From assembly GCF_023022965.1 (NCBI RefSeq), contig NZ_CP095462.1:1302001-1366000 (forward strand): a stretch of DNA of 64,000 nt. Reading direction: 5' to 3'. The notes below the pieces were generated by a model. It worked only from the letters and a program-made list of their open reading frames with translations. It was not told the origin of the DNA and searched no databases. Below, piece after piece: positions 46,911 to 55,856 of this stretch. The DNA comes from Ectobacillus sp. JY-23. GTDB lineage: Bacteria; Bacillota; Bacilli; Bacillales; Bacillaceae_G. Within the stretch, counting starts at the first letter, position 1; every line of letters begins with the position of its first letter. The position numbers were made by a program, and so were the translations under genes.

Positions 46911-47774
46911 TTGAAAACAAAATGGTTAGCGCTTCTCCTTATATTTACATTGCTTGTGCCAACTTATGCACTTGCTGATGTAGCTGAAGGAGAGACAATT
47001 ATTACACTGGGAGAAAACTTAACCGCAGAACAAAAACAAAAAGTACTCGACGATATGAAGGCGCCTGCCGACGCCCAAACCATTCTCGTTTCTAATGCGG
47101 AAGAGCATAAATATTTGAGTCAATACGTTCCCAAAGCTCAAATTGGGACAAAGGCTATTTCTTCCTCTAAAATTACGTATACAAAAAAAGGATCTGGCCT
47201 CGTGGTGCAAACCCACAATATTTCTTGGGTTACAGATGCCATGTACACCAATGCATTGATTACAGCAGGTGTCAAGGATGCCGACATATATATTACAGCA
47301 CCGTTTCAGGTAAGCGGAACTGCTGCTTTAACAGGCCTAATGAAAGCATATGAAACAACCGCAAACAACCCTATTCCTGAGGAAGTAAAACAAGTTGCAA
47401 ACCAAGAAATGGTTACAACTGCAAAGCTTGGTGATCAAATTGGTTCTGATAAAGCAGTAGAGCTTGTTACACGTGTAAAAGAAGCAATTGCTGAAAATCC
47501 GCCAAAAACAACAGAAGATTTACGAATTCTGATTGAAAAGTTAGCAAAAGAACTTGGAATCACTCTTACAGAGGAGCAACTAAATAATCTAGTTACATTA
47601 TTTGACAAAATGAAAAACCTAAATATTGATTGGGATCAGGTTACGAATCAATTAAATAAAGCGAAAGAGCAAGTATCTGCCTTTTTAAGCTCGGAAGAAG
47701 GACAAACATTTCTTGATCAAGTCAAAGATATTTTTGCGAGTTTCATAGACTTTATTAAATCTTTGTTTAAATAA
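46911..47774 (+). CDS. ypuA: DUF1002 secreted protein (YpuA)
   Basis: 287 residues from a TTG with AAAGGAG. A signal peptide (WLALLLIFTLLVPTYALA) is followed by the DUF1002 pattern (TLGENLTAEQKQKVLDDM, YTKKGSGLVVQTHNISWVT, AALTGLMKAYETT). The C-terminal 100 residues are helical and charged, with a short hydrophobic end. Exported, function unknown. Confidence 0.9.
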   Translation: MKTKWLALLLIFTLLVPTYALADVAEGETIITLGENLTAEQKQKVLDDMKAPADAQTILVSNAEEHKYLSQYVPKAQIGTKAISSSKITYTKKGSGLVVQTHNISWVTDAMYTNALITAGVKDADIYITAPFQVSGTAALTGLMKAYETTANNPIPEEVKQVANQEMVTTAKLGDQIGSDKAVELVTRVKEAIAENPPKTTEDLRILIEKLAKELGITLTEEQLNNLVTLFDKMKNLNIDWDQVTNQLNKAKEQVSAFLSSEEGQTFLDQVKDIFASFIDFIKSLFK

Positions 47775-47826
47775 AGACATGTAATTAGAAAATAACTCTT
47801 ATTTGAAAGTTACTGCTATGTAGTAA

Positions 47827-47865
47827 AAAAGAGAAGGAGCCTCCTGTGTAGGCTCCTTCTCTTTT
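47827..47865 (+). terminator. Terminator of ypuA
   Basis: GAGAAGGAGCC and GGCTCCTTCTC arms (11 bp), then T5. Confidence 0.9.
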
Positions 47866-47873
47866 TATATGAG

Positions 47874-47936
47874 ATTTGTTGTTAAGTTCCATTATAGGGC
47901 CTCGCTTTCCTCGGGAAGCAGTAGCCTTCTCTTAAA
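47874..47936 (-). mobile_element. MITE-like element, remnant D
   Basis: A decayed part related to the TTTAAC-side half of the family; it still shows TTTGTTGTT and TCGCTTTCCTCGGG. It lies 9 bases after the ypuA terminator and reaches the stop of the HAD gene at 47938. No target duplication. Confidence 0.55.
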
Positions 47937-47937
47937 C

Positions 47938-48720
47938 TTATAGAAAAGCTAATTTCATAATAGCTTCTTCTACTGATCTGACAACATGAGCAGCACGCTG
48001 TTTTACACACGCAGGAGCATGATGTAATGAAAAAGAATGAGGTGTTACTTCAAACATGGAAATATCATTAAAAGAATCTCCTATGCATGCAACTTGATGC
48101 GGCAACACTTGCAAATGCTTCATCAATTTTTGCAAAGCTTGCCCCTTACTAACTCCAGCAGGCATTATATCTACAAAACCTGGACCTGAAATTACAACCT
48201 CCGCTTCATGACCGAACACATCTTTTAATTCATGATCAACTCGGGCGATTTCATCTTGCGTTCCGTGCAAAAAGAATTTAGACGGAAAGATACTTTCTCC
48301 CAATCTATCATGTAAATCTTCCATTTCAATCACTTCCAAGCCGTTGTTTTGCTCAAAGAAGATATAATCCTGGTTTTTGCTAACTGTATATCGACTTTCT
48401 CCTGCACATGCAATGTGAACCATTTGTTTTTCACTAATATATTTGTATATTTTTTGCGATAGAGTTCGATTGAATATTTCTTCATGTAACAATACACCAT
48501 CTTTTGTTGTTAATACGGCTCCATTGAGACTAGCAGTGTGATACTCTACTTCTAAATCTCTAACAGCATGATGAATACGATGGGCAAACCGGCCTGATGC
48601 AAAGCAAATATCTGTCCCTTGTTCCGAAAGCCATTGTAAAGCCCTTTTATCTCGATTACAAACTTGATTGATTTGATACACAAGAGTGTCATCTAAATCA
48701 CTGACGAAAAGTCGTACCAT
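47938..48720 (-). CDS. Cof-type HAD phosphatase, paralogue of the gene at 38497
   Basis: 260 residues. Nucleophile motif FVSDLDDTLVY near the N-terminus, ICFASGRFAHR, SLNGAV, and GDSFNDISMFEVTPHSFSL, which resembles GDSYNDISMFKLTPHSFAM of the gene at 38497. Cof-family phosphatases act on sugar or nucleotide phosphates. GAGGTGATAAG before the ATG. It is monocistronic and is also adjacent to an element remnant. Confidence 0.88.
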   Translation of the reverse strand: MVRLFVSDLDDTLVYQINQVCNRDKRALQWLSEQGTDICFASGRFAHRIHHAVRDLEVEYHTASLNGAVLTTKDGVLLHEEIFNRTLSQKIYKYISEKQMVHIACAGESRYTVSKNQDYIFFEQNNGLEVIEMEDLHDRLGESIFPSKFFLHGTQDEIARVDHELKDVFGHEAEVVISGPGFVDIMPAGVSKGQALQKLMKHLQVLPHQVACIGDSFNDISMFEVTPHSFSLHHAPACVKQRAAHVVRSVEEAIMKLAFL

Positions 48721-48902
48721 CTTATCACCTCTTCATTAATATTACTGCAAGTATAGCCGCATGATGTAGCATAACTAGATGCCACATCATATCGCTACCC
48801 CAACAAAGACGTATGTATAGTGATACTTTATCCTGCTTTTCACTCACACTCTATACCATATATAAAGTATACAAAAGATATGTGATAACTTCGTTAAGAA
48901 TA

Positions 48903-48935
48903 TATAAAAAATAGCAGAGATATTCTCTGCTATTT
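48903..48935 (-). terminator. Terminator of the spoVA operon
   Basis: ATAGCAGAGA and TCTCTGCTAT arms with a 3-base loop, overlapping the spoVAF stop. Confidence 0.85.
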
Positions 48936-50411
48936 TGTACGATCGACATTCTGAGGATGAACAATACTAGGTCTGACCTTCATACTAGACATCGTTGGCC
49001 GAATAAAAATCTTCATGAGCGCCCCACCATCAAATGGTAAAAACGGCCATAAATATGGTGTTTGTAAGCTACGTATTGATGCCAACCAAAGAATAAGAAT
49101 TGTTAAGCCAATCATAAAGCCACTCTCATGTAACCATGCTGTTAACAGCACAATGAAAATTTTTGCCACTTTATTTGCTAAGCTCAGTTCATAACTTGGT
49201 GTAGCATAAGCACCAATAACAGAAATTGCAGCATATAAAATGACTTCTGGCACGAACAAACCAACATCAATAGCGATTTGTCCAATTACAATTGCGGAGA
49301 TTAAGCCGAGTGAGTTGGACAATGAGGTCGGTGTATGAATAGAAGCCATTCGCAGAAACTCTAAACCAACCTCAGCAAGAATAATTTGTAAAAAGGTTGG
49401 TAAATTTGTAACTTTACTCGGTCCAATAAAAGCTAAATTCGGTGGCAATAGTGCAGGATCAAACACAAACACAAGCCAAAATGGCAATAAGAATAAGGAA
49501 AACATAATACCTAGAAAGCGAACCCAGCGCAAGAATGTTCCTACTGCAGGGTTTTGTCTAAATTCTTCGGCATGCTGTACATGATGAAAATATGTAGTAG
49601 GTGTAATCATCACGCTAGGTGAAGTATCAACAATAACTAAAACATGGCCTTCTAGGATATGATTAGCAGCTACATCCGGCCTTTCGGTATATCGAACAAG
49701 CGGAAATGGATTAAATCCTTGCTTAACTAAGAATTCTTCCACTGTTTTATCAGCCATCGTAATACCGTCAATTTGAATGTTACTGAGTTCTTGCTTGACA
49801 ATTTTAACTAAATCAGGATTGGCAATATCTTGTACATACGAGATACAAATATCCGTTTGCGAACGTTCTCCCACACGAATGATTTCATTACGTAGACGCG
49901 GGTCACGAATGCGTCGACGAATTAGCCCTGTATTTACGATAATATTTTCTACGAATCCATCCCGCGCACCACGTACTACCTTCTCAGTATCCGGTTCTGT
50001 TGGTGTACGACCTGGATAACTCCGTACATCAACTACAAGGGCCTCTGTCTCTCCCTCAATAAATACCACAATAAGTCCACTTAATGCTTGCAATGTTACT
50101 TCATTCATCGTTTTAATGCGACTAACTTGCTGATGAATTAACCTATTTTCAATTACAGACATGGCTATATCATGTCCATGTGGTTCTAACTCATTTAAAT
50201 TAACAAGTTCTTCAAAAATATGAATAATAAAACTTGTGTCTGCCAACCCATTTACAAATAAAACACCTATGTTCCGCCCTAGAATTTTAAATTTACGTAT
50301 ACCTACATCAAACGTAACTCCAAGTCCTACCGTTTGCTTTAAATAGTTTTCATTATCACTTAAAAATGAAGAAATGGGAATATCAATGGTTTCTTTTTTC
50401 TTGGTCGACAT
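48930..50411 (-). CDS. spoVAF: Stage V sporulation protein AF (GerA-like)
   Basis: 493 residues from the ATG with AAAGGAG, as long as in B. subtilis. A soluble N-terminal part and several C-terminal membrane helices as in the GerAA/SpoVAF family ([43 protein letters not shown]). It is an inner spore-membrane protein of the SpoVA complex that moves dipicolinate. It overlaps spoVAEA by 29 bases. Confidence 0.96.
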   Translation of the reverse strand: MSTKKKETIDIPISSFLSDNENYLKQTVGLGVTFDVGIRKFKILGRNIGVLFVNGLADTSFIIHIFEELVNLNELEPHGHDIAMSVIENRLIHQQVSRIKTMNEVTLQALSGLIVVFIEGETEALVVDVRSYPGRTPTEPDTEKVVRGARDGFVENIIVNTGLIRRRIRDPRLRNEIIRVGERSQTDICISYVQDIANPDLVKIVKQELSNIQIDGITMADKTVEEFLVKQGFNPFPLVRYTERPDVAANHILEGHVLVIVDTSPSVMITPTTYFHHVQHAEEFRQNPAVGTFLRWVRFLGIMFSLFLLPFWLVFVFDPALLPPNLAFIGPSKVTNLPTFLQIILAEVGLEFLRMASIHTPTSLSNSLGLISAIVIGQIAIDVGLFVPEVILYAAISVIGAYATPSYELSLANKVAKIFIVLLTAWLHESGFMIGLTILILWLASIRSLQTPYLWPFLPFDGGALMKIFIRPTMSSMKVRPSIVHPQNVDRTK

Positions 50412-50970
50412 AGAAGCCACTCCTTTCTAAGATGAGCTCAATTGCTTTTCTCGTGATGGGAGAACCTTTTTTTATATCATCGTTCATATACATCTTTCCA
50501 ATATCACCAATTCCAACAACGACAGGGACATTTAACTTATCTAAGCAGTACACCGTATCCCCATTTATACGACCCATTTCCAAGTCAGCCAAACCAGATT
50601 TATCAACACCGTATTCTGTTAAATTCCCATGTCGATCTACACTTACATCTACACGTGTCCACTCAGAATGGTGTGTATTTGATGCGACAGCTAAGATGCC
50701 CAGTACTTCGATAGAGTGATGCTTCGCCACATATTGAAGTGCCCTCTCACCAGGTCCTTCTCCGATATACCCACTATCATCAAACATAACAAACACCGGA
50801 TCATGTGGCGCTTTTAAAATTAAATGAACGATTTCTTTTCCGGTGAGCCTCGTTGGATTGCTCTGGGAGGCAGAAATACATCTTCCCCCAAATACTTTTG
50901 CCATATGTTCAATCGTTCGTTGGGCATATTCATCTCCATCGGTTACTAAAATTACCTTTCTTTTCATCAT
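50383..50970 (-). CDS. spoVAEA: Stage V sporulation protein AEa
   Basis: 195 residues. Begins [21 protein letters not shown], with [18 protein letters not shown] and [12 protein letters not shown] as in SpoVAEA. A soluble component of the DPA channel. Either ATG at 50970 or 50967 is possible. It lies 2 bases after spoVAEB. Confidence 0.95.
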   Translation of the reverse strand: MMKRKVILVTDGDEYAQRTIEHMAKVFGGRCISASQSNPTRLTGKEIVHLILKAPHDPVFVMFDDSGYIGEGPGERALQYVAKHHSIEVLGILAVASNTHHSEWTRVDVSVDRHGNLTEYGVDKSGLADLEMGRINGDTVYCLDKLNVPVVVGIGDIGKMYMNDDIKKGSPITRKAIELILERSGFYVDQEKRNH

Positions 50971-50972
50971 GT

Positions 50973-51335
50973 TTATCCTTTCGGCTTAAAAATAAGTGCC
51001 GCAAAAAAAGCAAATAGAATAGCCGCTGATATTCCTGCGGATGTTAATTTAAATATCCCCATGCCAATTCCTATATAACCGTGTTCCTTTGCAGCCACCA
51101 TCGCACCATGCATCAATGAATGACCAAAGCTTGTAATGGGTACCGTTGCTCCTGCCCCTGCAAAGCGAATAAAATTATCATAAATACCAAATCCATCTAA
51201 AATAGCACCAATGACTACAAATATAGCCATTACATGCGCAGGCGTCAGTTTAGCTAAATCCAATAAAAGTTGTCCCACTACACAAATCAAACCGCCTACT
51301 ACAAATGCATATACAAAGTCCATAAAAAATTTCAT
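50973..51335 (-). CDS. spoVAEB: Stage V sporulation protein AEb
   Basis: 120 residues, membrane. It shares with SpoVAC the pattern [35 protein letters not shown] and [13 protein letters not shown]; the two are related proteins. It is part of the dipicolinic acid channel. AAAGGAG before ATG. Confidence 0.95.
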   Translation of the reverse strand: MKFFMDFVYAFVVGGLICVVGQLLLDLAKLTPAHVMAIFVVIGAILDGFGIYDNFIRFAGAGATVPITSFGHSLMHGAMVAAKEHGYIGIGMGIFKLTSAGISAAILFAFFAALIFKPKG

Positions 51336-51337
51336 GA

Positions 51338-52351
51338 TTATACTCCTTTCACCCGTTCGAATACAACACCATGGGCAATTGTAGGAATCGATTCCTTTTG
51401 TTGAATCATAGTAGGGTTCAACAATGCACCTGTTGCTACAACCAAAATACGATTATACGTTCCTTTTTTCATTTCCTTAAGTAAATGCCCATACGTTACA
51501 ACGGCTGAACAAGCGCAGCCGCTTCCCCCCGCAAATACCTCCTGATCTTTGTTATAGATCATTAAACCGCAGTCATTGTATACATCTCCCATATCGTATC
51601 CTTCTTCTAATAACATTTGCTTTGCAATAGGCGTACCTACAGCTGATAAATCGCCTGTTACAATCAAATCATAATCAGCAGCCGTTCGACCCAAATCCTG
51701 AAAGTGTTGCGCTATTGTATGTACTGCTGCCGGTGCCATTGCCGAACCCATATCAAATGGGTCGGTAATTCCTAAATCTTGCACTTTTCCAAGTGTTGCT
51801 GCCATAATACGTATGGGACTTTTTATTGAACTAATGAGTGCAGTTCCTGCTCCGGTAACTGTGAAGGTGGCAGTATCTGGTTTTTGTCCACCGTATTCGG
51901 TTGGATAACGAAACTGCCGCTCGGCAGTAGCGTTATGACTGCTCACACTTGCCAATACACGATTGGCAAAACCGCCATCAACTAGAGCACTGCCTATTGC
52001 CAGTGTTTCCATTGATGTAGAACAGGCACCAAACATACCAAGAAACGGTATTCCTAGTTGTCTTGCTGCATAGTTGGCGGTAACAGTTTGATTTAACAAA
52101 TCACCTGCTAAAAAGAAATCGATATCTTTATTTTGCAACGCTACTTTTTGGAGCGTTTTGCTTACAGAATCGCTCATTAGTTTTCTTTCTGCTAGCTCCC
52201 AATTATCTTCATTGCAATGCAAGTTATCATAGGTTATATCAAAATCAGATCCCAGCGGTCCTTCTGCCTCTTTTGGACCTACTGCAGTTCCGGTCTCCTG
52301 TACATAAATTTCATTTTCAAAGACCCATGTTTGTTTGCCAGTTAATCTCAC
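51338..52351 (-). CDS. spoVAD: Stage V sporulation protein AD
   Basis: 337 residues from a GTG with AAGGAGG. A thiolase-like fold: [40 protein letters not shown], and GCACSAVV. It is the component that binds Ca2+-DPA in the spore membrane complex. Confidence 0.96.
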   Translation of the reverse strand: MRLTGKQTWVFENEIYVQETGTAVGPKEAEGPLGSDFDITYDNLHCNEDNWELAERKLMSDSVSKTLQKVALQNKDIDFFLAGDLLNQTVTANYAARQLGIPFLGMFGACSTSMETLAIGSALVDGGFANRVLASVSSHNATAERQFRYPTEYGGQKPDTATFTVTGAGTALISSIKSPIRIMAATLGKVQDLGITDPFDMGSAMAPAAVHTIAQHFQDLGRTAADYDLIVTGDLSAVGTPIAKQMLLEEGYDMGDVYNDCGLMIYNKDQEVFAGGSGCACSAVVTYGHLLKEMKKGTYNRILVVATGALLNPTMIQQKESIPTIAHGVVFERVKGV

Positions 52352-52364
52352 TATCTTTCCCTCC

Positions 52365-52811
52365 TTACATGAATACCTTAAAGGTATAGCGAATCAAACC
52401 AACTACGTATGCAGCAACTACACCGAATACAATTACACTACCAGCAAGTTTAAACATATTGGTAGCTACACCAAGCACAATTCCTTCACTGCGATGCTCC
52501 ATTGCAGCACTTGTCATAGAATTTGCAAAGCCTGTTACCGGTACAGCAGAGCCTGCACCGGCAAATTGTCCCAGGCGATCATATATGCCTAAACCCGTTA
52601 AAATGGCAGAAAACAGAATCAATGTTGCAACTGTAGGATTACCAGCATTTTTTTCTGTAAAATCAAAATAATGAATGTAGAATTTCATTAATCCTTCGCC
52701 AATTGCACAAATGACCCCTCCTACTAAAAAGGCCTTAAGGCAGTTCTTCACATATGGTGGTTTTGGTTGATAAGGTTTAATATTATTTTTATAATCATCT
52801 TTAATCGCCAT
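52365..52811 (-). CDS. spoVAC: Stage V sporulation protein AC
   Basis: 148 residues. A membrane protein with VGGVICAIGEGLMKFY, SAILTGLGIYDRLGQFAGAG and VPVTGFANSMTSAAMEHRSEG. SpoVAC acts as a mechanosensitive channel in the spore membrane. A ribosome site AGGAGG lies 6 bases before the ATG. Confidence 0.96.
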   Translation of the reverse strand: MAIKDDYKNNIKPYQPKPPYVKNCLKAFLVGGVICAIGEGLMKFYIHYFDFTEKNAGNPTVATLILFSAILTGLGIYDRLGQFAGAGSAVPVTGFANSMTSAAMEHRSEGIVLGVATNMFKLAGSVIVFGVVAAYVVGLIRYTFKVFM

Positions 52812-52821
52812 AATAATCCTC

Positions 52822-53244
52822 CTATTTAATAAAATAAATCCAGTGAAACAACGAACCTAACACCTTTCCTAATACAATCGCCATCAGCAAGATGATAATT
52901 TTCCCTTCTACTCCTACACGTTTTGCTAAAATTGGTAAAACATTTAATACCTCTGTCAGCGCGGCAGCAAGCATCCCTACAAATACACCGCAAAACAAAC
53001 CAATGGGGATTAACCAATAAGCAGATATAAAAAAAATCGTATCTCGCAAGCTGACCCAGCCACCAAACAAGGTACCAAAAATGACTGCCCATTCGTATAC
53101 GTGAATGAATTGTATGCTTTTCGTTAATTGTGTTAACCGCGGAATAACACCAAGCACTGTCAAAAATGCAACAAATCCTCCGCCGACTGCAAGCCCCCCG
53201 GCAAACCCGATAAAAATTAGAAACACATATTCAATGATCTTCAA
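52822..53244 (-). CDS. spoVAB: Stage V sporulation protein AB
   Basis: 140 residues, mainly hydrophobic (four to five segments), with GFAGGLAVGGGFVAFLTVLG and FIHVYEWAVIFGTLFGG. A SpoVA inner-membrane component. It overlaps spoVAA by 14 bases. Confidence 0.95.
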   Translation of the reverse strand: MKIIEYVFLIFIGFAGGLAVGGGFVAFLTVLGVIPRLTQLTKSIQFIHVYEWAVIFGTLFGGWVSLRDTIFFISAYWLIPIGLFCGVFVGMLAAALTEVLNVLPILAKRVGVEGKIIILLMAIVLGKVLGSLFHWIYFIK

Positions 53245-53854
53245 TCTTCTTCATACTTTCTCTGTTTTCATTCATCATCACGTATTGATCCAATGATTGT
53301 TGATACTGAAACATCTCCACTTCAAGCGGACTTGGTTCTTCGTTGATTCGCTTTTGAAATACATGATTAAAGAACAATACCATACCAAGTCCTAGTCCAA
53401 TGGAATAAGGGATTTGCAGTACTAAAGGCTTATCCACCCACTCCCCTGTTACCATACTATAGATACGCTGATGCACTTGTTGCATGCTAACATCCTCGTG
53501 GAAATAAATAATAGCAAGACCTGATCCGAAAAACAGCAACAGCCATACCCCTACAAAAAACAGGGGATTTACCCTCTTTTTTTCATATACAATCTCAATA
53601 ACGACTTGAGCAGGACCAACTGTATTTATCTCTACATCCTCTTCATAAGACCGAATTACTTCAATCACCTTCATTACGTCAATCACAACATGTGTCTTAT
53701 CTTTAGGCGTAACCTTGTATACAACTAACTCCTTCAATATACTAACCATTTCTTCATCGCCGGATAATTGCGCTACATCCCGCAGTTTAATCTGATATGC
53801 TGGCGATACTTGTAGGCGCTGGCGCATCTTAACATATACAGGCTGTCTCAACAC
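53231..53854 (-). CDS. spoVAA: Stage V sporulation protein AA
   Basis: 207 residues. A soluble N-terminal part (YVKMRQRLQVSPAYQIKLRDVAQ in pieces) and two membrane helices around residues 107-125 and 150-165. First gene of the seven-gene operon spoVAA-AB-AC-AD-AEb-AEa-AF. Start GTG or TTG adjacent, with GAGGGGGG. The operon is under the SigG promoter at 53884-53913. Confidence 0.94.
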   Translation of the reverse strand: MLRQPVYVKMRQRLQVSPAYQIKLRDVAQLSGDEEMVSILKELVVYKVTPKDKTHVVIDVMKVIEVIRSYEEDVEINTVGPAQVVIEIVYEKKRVNPLFFVGVWLLLFFGSGLAIIYFHEDVSMQQVHQRIYSMVTGEWVDKPLVLQIPYSIGLGLGMVLFFNHVFQKRINEEPSPLEVEMFQYQQSLDQYVMMNENRESMKKIEDH

Positions 53855-53883
53855 AATCCCCCCTCAGCATTTCTTTGTACTTG

Positions 53884-53913
53884 TAGTATGGATGTTACAA
53901 AATCTTCTAATAC
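53884..53913 (-). promoter_or_regulatory. SigG promoter of the spoVA operon
   Basis: On the minus strand, -35 GTATT (53909-53913), an 18-base spacer and -10 CATACTA (53884-53890), matching the forespore SigG consensus (GHATR, CATNHTA). Confidence 0.65.
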
Positions 53914-54014
53914 CACTTTTTTAACACCAATATGAAAGAAGTCTCTTCTTAAAAATCATAAGAATGAAATCTACTTGGACAGGGAAAACTAGGGAAACAA
54001 ATATCTTTTAAAAA

Positions 54015-54101
54015 GGACTTTGTTAAAAATCATTGTTAATTTACGTTGCAGGGGTTCGTTTTTTAGTACTCTCCCTCTAATCAACAGATACAAACACAGC
54101 C
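54015..54101 (-). mobile_element. MITE-like element, copy E, internally deleted
   Basis: 87 bases with both ends recognisable (GGACTTTGTTAAAAAT and CAAACACAGCC). It lies 2 bases from the sigF terminator. Flanks are only partly repeated (TTTAAAAA and AACAAAAA). Confidence 0.65.
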
Positions 54102-54103
54102 AA

Positions 54104-54136
54104 CAAAAAAACCGAACAGGCTAATCGCCTATTCGG
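54104..54136 (-). terminator. Terminator of the spoIIA operon
   Basis: CCGAATAGGC and GCCTGTTCGG arms around GATTA, then T7. Confidence 0.9.
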
Positions 54137-54879
54137 TCCTTCATTTGTTGCAATACACGCTTTTCCAGCCTTGATACTTGTACCTGAGAAATCCCTAACC
54201 GTTCTGCAACTTCTGACTGGGTTTGATCCTTATAATAGCGTAAATATACAATTAAACGCTCTCGTTCGTCCAATTGCTGAATAGCTTCTTTTAGTGCTAA
54301 TTTATCAAACCATTTGGCTTCAGATTGGTCGGCAATCTGATCCAAGATTGTGATAGGATCGCCATCATTTTCGTACACCGTTTCATGTATAGACGAAGGA
54401 GGTCTACTTGCTTCTTGTGCCATAATAACCTCTTCTGGTGTAAGCTCTAATGCCTCGGCAACCTCGGTAATGGTAGGTACACGTCCAAGAGATTTGGCTA
54501 ATTCGTCCTTTTTCTTTCTAACTTTATTACCAATTTCCTTTAATGAACGACTCACTTTGACAGTTCCGTCATCTCGTAAAAATCGCTGTATCTCTCCAAT
54601 AATCATTGGTACAGCATACGTAGAAAACTTAACATCAAATGATAAGTCAAATTTATCAACGGATTTTAACAAACCAATACATCCAATTTGAAATAAATCT
54701 TCTGGTTCGTATCCCCGGTTGATAAATCGTTGTACTACAGACCAAACCAGCCTCATATTGGTCTGTACCAATGTATCTCTGGCCCCTTGATCTCCATGTT
54801 GACTTCTGTAAATCAATTCTTTTAATTCTTGATCCTTTAAATGCACTTTACCAGTGTCCTTTTTCACCTCTATGTCCAT
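54121..54879 (-). CDS. sigF: RNA polymerase sigma factor SigF
   Basis: 252 residues. Sigma regions 2 (QHGDQGARDTLVQTNMRLVWSV), 3 and 4 (LDERERLIVYLRYYKDQTQSEVAERLG). It is the first forespore-specific sigma factor, held by SpoIIAB and freed by SpoIIAA. Last gene of spoIIAA-spoIIAB-sigF, 12 bases after spoIIAB. Confidence 0.98.
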   Translation of the reverse strand: MDIEVKKDTGKVHLKDQELKELIYRSQHGDQGARDTLVQTNMRLVWSVVQRFINRGYEPEDLFQIGCIGLLKSVDKFDLSFDVKFSTYAVPMIIGEIQRFLRDDGTVKVSRSLKEIGNKVRKKKDELAKSLGRVPTITEVAEALELTPEEVIMAQEASRPPSSIHETVYENDGDPITILDQIADQSEAKWFDKLALKEAIQQLDERERLIVYLRYYKDQTQSEVAERLGISQVQVSRLEKRVLQQMKDRIGD

Positions 54880-54891
54880 AGGCGCATCTCC

Positions 54892-55332
54892 TTAATTGCA
54901 TAGAGCGTTGCTTTTTGACAAATACTTCGTCAAATGTATTGTGGTGCCGTAGCCTTCACCAGAGATGACTTCAACTTCATCCATGAAGTTTTCCATAATT
55001 GTGAACCCCATACCTGAACGCTCTAATTCAGGTTTTGTTGTAAATAGAGGCTGTCTAGCTTCCTCTAAATCTGTTATTCCAATTCCTTTATCTCGAATGG
55101 TAAGTCTTACTGTACCATCTTCTAGTACCACTGAAATATAAACCATTCCTTCCGGATCGCTTTCATAACCGTGGATGATAGCATTTGTAACAGCCTCTGA
55201 AACAACAGTTTTAATCTCAGTCAATTCTTCCATTGTGGGATCGAGCTGTGCAATAAACGAAGCAACTGTGACACGTGCAAAAGACTCGTTTTGACTTAAT
55301 GCCGAAAACTGCAAATGCATCTCATTCTTCAT
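54892..55332 (-). CDS. spoIIAB: Anti-sigma F factor, serine kinase
   Basis: 146 residues. A GHKL ATPase kinase: [12 protein letters not shown] (N-box), [10 protein letters not shown] (G1) and [15 protein letters not shown] (G2). It binds SigF or phosphorylates SpoIIAA. It directly abuts spoIIAA (stop 55333). Confidence 0.98.
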   Translation of the reverse strand: MKNEMHLQFSALSQNESFARVTVASFIAQLDPTMEELTEIKTVVSEAVTNAIIHGYESDPEGMVYISVVLEDGTVRLTIRDKGIGITDLEEARQPLFTTKPELERSGMGFTIMENFMDEVEVISGEGYGTTIHLTKYLSKSNALCN

Positions 55333-55683
55333 TTATGCCACCCCCAATGTTGCAAGAGCTCGTTCTTCATCGGCTTCCAAACGAACGATTTTAAACAAAC
55401 CCGACATTTCAAATAACCGTTTTACAGCAGGCGAAATGGCACAAACAACCATTTCTCCGCCCAAGCTTTTGATATGCTTGTATCGACCTAATATAACACC
55501 AAGACCTGAGCTGTCCATGAAGCTTAATTGTTCCATGTTTAAAACAATATGATGAATACCGTTTTTTTCTACCATGTTTGTTACTTGCGTACGTAGCTCT
55601 TCAGCAGTATGATGATCTAGCTCTCCTTCTAGCCGGATACATAGAACATCGCTTTTCACTTCCATGCTAATTGAAAGGCTCAC
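55333..55683 (-). CDS. spoIIAA: Anti-anti-sigma F factor
   Basis: 116 residues from a GTG with AAGGAGG 8 bases upstream; the frame runs back to 55827 without use. STAS domain with [14 protein letters not shown] and the phosphorylation site [13 protein letters not shown], Ser58. It is the phosphatase target of SpoIIE. Confidence 0.97.
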   Translation of the reverse strand: MSLSISMEVKSDVLCIRLEGELDHHTAEELRTQVTNMVEKNGIHHIVLNMEQLSFMDSSGLGVILGRYKHIKSLGGEMVVCAISPAVKRLFEMSGLFKIVRLEADEERALATLGVA

Positions 55684-55731
55684 TCTTACTTCCTCCTTTA
55701 TAGGCGCACAGCGCGGAAAGTATAGGAACAT

Positions 55732-55758
55732 CTTTCGCTTAACAGATTCTTTATTCCT
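55732..55758 (-). promoter_or_regulatory. Likely SigH promoter of spoIIA
   Basis: AGGAATA (55752-55758), 13-base spacer, GCGAAAG (55732-55738), close to the SigH consensus AGGAWWT/RGAAT. Confidence 0.5.
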
Positions 55759-55824
55759 TCTTAACGACAAAAGAAGTGCTTTTTCGTAGGAAACATCCAA
55801 TTTTCTTAAACAATAAACAGGGAA

Positions 55825-55856
55825 CATCTAAGCGACATCAAGTCGCTTAGATGTTA
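55825..55856 (-). terminator. Hairpin between dacF and spoIIAA
   Basis: 14-bp perfect arms AACATCTAAGCGAC and GTCGCTTAGATGTT with a 5-base loop, starting at the dacF stop. No T-run follows, so it may only reduce read-through. Confidence 0.65.
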
